A DNA stretch of 64,000 nucleotides, from the NCBI GenBank assembly GCA_965229305.1, contig CBDDIZ010000029.1, positions 141,783 through 205,782 on the forward strand. The letters are read 5' to 3'. The translations under genes and the position numbers were made by a program. The stretch comes from JALHNI01 sp965229305. Lineage in GTDB: Bacteria; Acidobacteriota; Terriglobia; Bryobacterales; Bryobacteraceae. Shown here piece by piece: positions 60,595 through 64,000 of the stretch (its first letter is position 1; each line of letters starts with the position of its first letter). The notes beneath the pieces are model-generated. The model made no database searches and had not been told where the DNA came from. It saw only the letters and a list, made by a program, of their open reading frames with translations.

Positions 60595-61147
60595 TTAACG
60601 GACCACGAACGAGAGACGAGACTCAGAAGGAATCACGACGCGTGGACCCGAAGTAATCATCGAGACACCCGCTCCGGCGGCGGCACCAGCACCCGCGCCG
60701 ATCGCCGCACCTTTGCCACCTCCGAAAATGGCACCGAGTGCAGCGCCGACGCCGGCGCCGATTCCCGTCTTGGTAGCGGTCCCCTTGCCCTTGCCACCAC
60801 TCTTGTTCGTCGTGTTGTCAGTGACCAGGTTGATCCGCTCGCCGTTGGCGGTAACGCTAACCAGGGTAACGGTTAATTCAGCGCTACCCTTAACGCGACC
60901 CGCTTCCTTCAGTTCGACGATTCTCAAATTCCGCATCAGAGCCCACGGGAGCAACAGTGTTGCCATTAACCACGATCGGATCTGCGAGCGAAGCCCGGAA
61001 GGTTTGGCCTTCCCGGTTCGAGTCAGATTCGACTCTGTCGATGGTTTTGACAGACACCGTTGTGCCGGGGGGAATTTGAGTGATAGCACTCAGTGCGACG
61101 AAAACCGTCAGAACGTTCAGAAGCGAATAACGAATTAAAGATTTCAT
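60595..61147 (-). pseudogene. glycine-zipper envelope protein, frameshifted
   Basis: Starts with a signal peptide at 61147 (MKSLIRYSLLNVLTVFVALS; GAGGA upstream) and reads IPPGTTVSVKTIDRVES..., like the beta domain of the paralogue at 12370, but this frame ends at 60890. The rest of the domain (RIVELKEAGRVKGSAELTV) plus the zipper GAALGAIFGGGKGAAIGAG is in another frame to 60595. Removing one T from TTT (60926-60928 on the plus strand as AAA) restores GSDAELRIVELKEAGRV. Probably an envelope protein; expression of the whole protein depends on whether the indel is real. Confidence 0.72.
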
Positions 61148-61158
61148 GAAAGATGTCC

Positions 61159-61320
61159 TCAATTTCCACGCCCCAGCGGGCCGCGCGACTGCAAGATTTG
61201 CCACTCGCTGCATTTTTTGACCTGGATAGTCTGCAGCGCGGGGTGGAAAATCGCGGCTGGATCGCGGTAGAGAGCGCGTTCCGGCGCGGCCAGGGGCGGA
61301 TTGGAGGGAATGTACTTCAT
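61159..61320 (-). CDS. possible small hypothetical protein (53 aa)
   Basis: A 53-codon ORF with third-position G/C bias like its neighbours (ATG 61320, TGA at 61159-61161) and a GGCGGA motif just upstream. It reads MKYIPSNPPLAAPER at the start and contains one Cys. No known family. It lies between the histidine kinase and the glycine-zipper gene, same strand. Could be a chance ORF. Confidence 0.35.
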   Translation of the reverse strand: MKYIPSNPPLAAPERALYRDPAAIFHPALQTIQVKKCSEWQILQSRGPLGRGN

Positions 61321-61357
61321 TCCGCCCTTTACCTGAGCAACCAAAGGGCCAAACCGG

Positions 61358-62608
61358 TTAGGCGGCGAGGAATTGTTGGACGGTCTGAATGAGTTGCTGA
61401 GACTGAACCGGCTTCGAGAGGAAGGCCTGCATGCCGTGCTGCCGGCAGAGCTCGTAGAATTCGCTGGACGAGTTGGCGGTGAGAGCGAGAATCGGAATCG
61501 CCTCGTAGCCGGGTAGCCGGCGCAGGCGATGGGTGGCTTCGAAGCCGTCCATCCCGGGCATCTGCAGATCCATCAGGACCAAGTCATAGCGATAACCGGA
61601 AGCCGCCTTGAGAGCAGCCATGCCGCTATCGGCGCAATCGGCCTCAAACTCGTTCCGTTCCAGCATGTGGACGACGATCATCTGCGAGACCTTGTTATCC
61701 TCCACCAGCAGAATGCGCGGCTTGCCTTGGCGGATCAGCCGGGACGGGGTAGCGGGTAGAGCGTCGTCGGCGGCAATGAGCGGCAGATGGACGGTGAACG
61801 TGCTGCCTTTGCCAAGCTGACTCTCGACGCGAATGTCGCCCCCCAAAAGGCGCGTCAGTTCGCGAACGAGTGCGAGCCCGAGGCCCAGCCCTTGATACTG
61901 GCGCGACAAGCCGCCTTCGAGTTGTTCGAAGCTTTCAAAGACGCGCTGCACCATTTCCGGCGCTATGCCGATGCCGGTGTCCGAGACGGCAATTTCGAGG
62001 CGTTCGCCTCCCGGGCCGTCCAGCGCCTGATACCGGCGCAGGGACAACGAGACGTGGCCCGTGTTCGTGAACTTGACGGCGTTCGACAGAAGCTGCTCGA
62101 TCAGGCGGCGGAAACGCAGTTCGTCCCCGGCGATCAGTTCGGGCAACGAACGGTCCAGGCGCAGTTCAAAGTCGAGACCTTTGGCACGCGCTTTGCGTTC
62201 GTGTTCGGCGACCAGAGCGTCGACCGCGCGCACGAGTTGGAACGGGGTGCGCTCCGCGCGGACGTTGCCCGCGGTGAGCGCGGCGTACTCGAGCGTCGCG
62301 CTGAGGATGTCGTAAAGCGTGTCGGCGCAGGCCCGGGTGATTTCGAGATACTCGCGCTGCTCGGCGGTGAGCGGCGTTTCCGACAGCAGGTCGGTCATGC
62401 CGAGAATGCCGGTAAGCGGCGTGCGGATCTCGTGGTTCAGGCTGGTGAGGAACTGCCCCTTGAGGTTCTGCAGTTCTTCGCTGGGCTTCAGGTTCTCGCG
62501 CGCCTTGAGATCACGAACCGCCCACAAGGGTGCGACGCGCGTGGCGACGAGGGGCTCGTCGTCCTCGGGGAGGAGACGATCGTCGAATTCTGAGTACAAA
62601 CCGTCCAT
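61358..62608 (-). CDS. hybrid histidine kinase with receiver domain
   Basis: A 416-aa soluble hybrid sensor kinase. HisKA with phospho-acceptor His59 (SLNHEIRTPLTGILG), HATPase (NAVKF N box; SDTGIGIAP; GLGLALVRELTRLLGG) to about residue 280, and a C-terminal receiver domain (LLVEDNKVSQM, phospho-acceptor Asp347 in LVLMDLQMPGMDG, final Lys in LSKPVQ). There is no membrane helix and no PAS domain, so the signal input is the 40-residue N-terminus or a partner protein. No cognate regulator gene is next to it. Confidence 0.92.
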   Translation of the reverse strand: MDGLYSEFDDRLLPEDDEPLVATRVAPLWAVRDLKARENLKPSEELQNLKGQFLTSLNHEIRTPLTGILGMTDLLSETPLTAEQREYLEITRACADTLYDILSATLEYAALTAGNVRAERTPFQLVRAVDALVAEHERKARAKGLDFELRLDRSLPELIAGDELRFRRLIEQLLSNAVKFTNTGHVSLSLRRYQALDGPGGERLEIAVSDTGIGIAPEMVQRVFESFEQLEGGLSRQYQGLGLGLALVRELTRLLGGDIRVESQLGKGSTFTVHLPLIAADDALPATPSRLIRQGKPRILLVEDNKVSQMIVVHMLERNEFEADCADSGMAALKAASGYRYDLVLMDLQMPGMDGFEATHRLRRLPGYEAIPILALTANSSSEFYELCRQHGMQAFLSKPVQSQQLIQTVQQFLAA

Positions 62609-62667
62609 GCTGGCCGCTTCCTTAGTAGCTTCATCGGACCAGCCTTAGGAAAAGTTTAGGTAAATGC

Positions 62668-63551
62668 TTAGTCGTCGCTGGCGAACATGCCGGTGATCGC
62701 GCCCAGACCGCTGCGTTCGTCGCCGCCTCCGGTGGCGGTAGGCGCGAGTTCGCGACGCATCTTTTCGAGCGTCATGCTCTGGACGATGGCCCGGCCAGGT
62801 CCTTGTAAAGTCGCGAGAAACAGGCCTTCGCCGCCGAAAATTGCCGTCTTGATGCCGCCGACGAACTGGATGTCGTAGCTCACCGATTCGTCGAAGGCCA
62901 CGATGCAGCCGGTGTCCACCTGGAGCATTTCGCCGGGCTTCAGATCGAACTCGACAAAATCGCCGCCGCCGTGGATGAAAACGGTGCCGGGGCCCGTGAG
63001 ACGTTCCAAAATGAAACCTTCGCCGCCGAAAAAGCCCGCGCCGAGCTTCTTCGTGAAGGCAATATTCAGATTCACGCCGGTTTGCGCGCACAGAAAGCTG
63101 TCGCGCTGGACGAGGATCGACTGGCCCGCCCGCAGATCAAACGGCTGAATCCGGCCCGGATAACTGCCGGCAAAGCCCACTTCCCCAGCAGCATTCGCCC
63201 GGAAATAGGTGAGAAACAGACTTTCGCCCATCACCTTGCGCTTCAGCGCGCCCAGCAGCTTTTCGCCGAGAGAATTCCCGCTCATGCGAGTCTCCCAGTT
63301 CACCGCCGGGGTTTTGTACAGCATCTTGCCGGCTTCGGCATAGATCTCCTGGCCGGGGTTGAGCCGGATACGGACCACTTGGAGGTTGTCGCCTTGGATG
63401 GTGTAATCAAGCGGGGTTTGGTTGAACGTCTGGTTGATCAGCGGCGGTGGAGTGAGCGTGGGGCCTGCCCCCGGCACCGGGACCCCGCACTTGGGACAAA
63501 ACTTGGCGCCCTCCGCCAATTGGCTACCACAACAGACGTACAGAAAGCCAT
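62668..63551 (-). pseudogene. AIM24-family protein with a broken N-terminal zinc ribbon
   Basis: The main frame (62668 to a TTG at 63519) gives a 283-aa AIM24/TIGR00266 protein: NLQVVRIRLNPGQEIYAEAG, LVQRDSFLCAQ, FGGEGFILERL, DTGCIVAFDESV. The ribosome-binding site (GAGGAGG, about 63560) and ATG (63551) lie upstream in another frame, MAFCTS; two extra bases at 63532-63533 stop it from continuing into CGSQLAEGAKFCPKCG, the rest of a normal CX2C...CX2C zinc ribbon. The AIM24 domain is intact. The role is unknown. Confidence 0.7.
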
Positions 63552-63659
63552 CCGTTACAACCTCCTCAACACTTCGTATTCTACAATCGAGCTAGCGGCA
63601 TCCCGTTGCCAAACTGCCCGCGTCCTGCCTGTTTTCGCTTTTCGCTTCCCAGACAAAAC

Positions 63660-64000
63660 ATGAAACGTATTCTGTCTTTTTTCGTTCTCGCTATTTCGCT
63701 GGCGGCGGCGGATCCGCGCGCGGTTGCGGCACCACTCCGGGCACCGAGGTGGCGGCCCGGCTGCGGCCACCAGCAGAATCTGCGGCTGGCCAGAGCGCGC
63801 AAGGTGAGGCTCGCCGAACGATCCAATACGGCCACCACCGTCGGCGACCTCGTGGTGATGGATGCGGGTGGCGGCGTGGTGGCGCAGCGCAATCCGTTCA
63901 ACCTGGACCGTCAGGTAGTGCGGTTCACGCCGCAATCGGGCGGCGGTTATCGCTTCGTGACCGAACCGGGGAACGGTGGAAGAGCTCACCCAGGCGACCG
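63660..64000 (+). CDS. N-terminus of an exported hypothetical protein (3' end outside window)
   Basis: The ATG at 63660 opens a signal-peptide-like start (MKRILSFFVLAISLAAA). The frame stays open to the right edge (113 codons). The last 45 residues (VGDLVVMDAGGGVVAQRNPF, VRFTPQSGGGYRFV) look like a genuine beta-rich domain seen in acidobacterial exported proteins; the middle 40 residues are Arg/Ala-rich and may reflect another indel. No Shine-Dalgarno is seen. Confidence 0.4.
   Translation, partial: MKRILSFFVLAISLAAADPRAVAAPLRAPRWRPGCGHQQNLRLARARKVRLAERSNTATTVGDLVVMDAGGGVVAQRNPFNLDRQVVRFTPQSGGGYRFVTEPGNGGRAHPGD

Noticed and set aside
60890..61213. Start of the glycine-zipper gene at 61213
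   Set aside because: The signal peptide begins at 61147 with GAGGA upstream; the extra N-terminal residues look like non-coding sequence.
1..64000. tRNA, rRNA or mobile-element signals
   Set aside because: No cloverleaf, rRNA-like stretch, transposase, integrase or terminal inverted repeats were seen in the gaps.

Overview
The window is a 64 kb stretch of a high-GC, Gram-negative chromosome, most probably from an acidobacterium of the Solibacter/Bryobacter group (inference). The evidence is two Oar-type TonB-dependent receptors, an ADOP-type MacB-like permease behind a PadR regulator, a cytochrome-c/DUF1549-DUF1553 plus DUF1501 pair, a CE15 esterase, a zinc-ribbon Ser/Thr kinase and futalosine-type menaquinone synthesis (mqnC). 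I see no rRNA, tRNA, CRISPR array, prophage or insertion sequence.

Layout. 0-4.3 kb: end of a SulP transporter, a small coiled-coil protein, a receptor kinase and a zinc-dependent phospholipase-C-like exported protein. 4.3-9.6 kb: a branched-chain amino acid operon ilvB-ilvN-ilvC-cimA, preceded by a 40-aa leader peptide (12 Val/Ile/Leu in 20 residues) and an intrinsic terminator, which reads as ribosome-mediated attenuation. 9.6-19.1 kb: housekeeping genes on both strands (nadD, DUF1080, rnhA, dusB, a glycine-zipper protein, rmuC, thymidine phosphorylase, mqnC, a CpaE/TadZ ATPase). 19.2-28.7 kb: small membrane proteins, a CE15 esterase coupled to glgC, an MFS permease, a CDF metal exporter, padR-ADOP, dodecin and rfbD. 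28.7-36 kb: bacterioferritin with two altered ferroxidase ligands, a glycine-rich exported protein, and a tightly packed seven-gene minus-strand operon: glucosidase, glucose 1-dehydrogenase-like SDR, second SDR, two tiny membrane proteins, a ferric-reductase-like/Rieske protein and a Cys-motif membrane protein. 36-49 kb: a DedA/ATP-grasp fusion split by a frameshift, glnS, DUF1801, a DoxX-VOC pair under a palindromic operator, a sulfatase and two large TonB-dependent receptors. 49-64 kb: a frameshifted methyltransferase-like gene, RidA-like, HSL-type hydrolase, DUF1501/cytochrome-c pair, PhoD-HerA pair, a frameshifted glycine-zipper gene, a hybrid histidine kinase, an AIM24-family gene with a broken zinc ribbon, and a truncated gene at the right edge.

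Window-wide patterns. (1) Plus-strand composition changes from C-rich to G-rich between about 13 and 17 kb whatever the gene orientation, as at a replication origin or an inversion end. (2) At least eight genes carry a TANNNT -10-like hexamer 6-9 nt before the start codon and have little or no Shine-Dalgarno sequence, suggesting frequent leaderless transcripts. (3) Four genes in the right 28 kb are broken by 1-2 nt indels, which are either assembly errors or real decay. The best candidates for new biology are the ilv attenuator, the seven-gene sugar/redox operon and the leaderless-promoter pattern.
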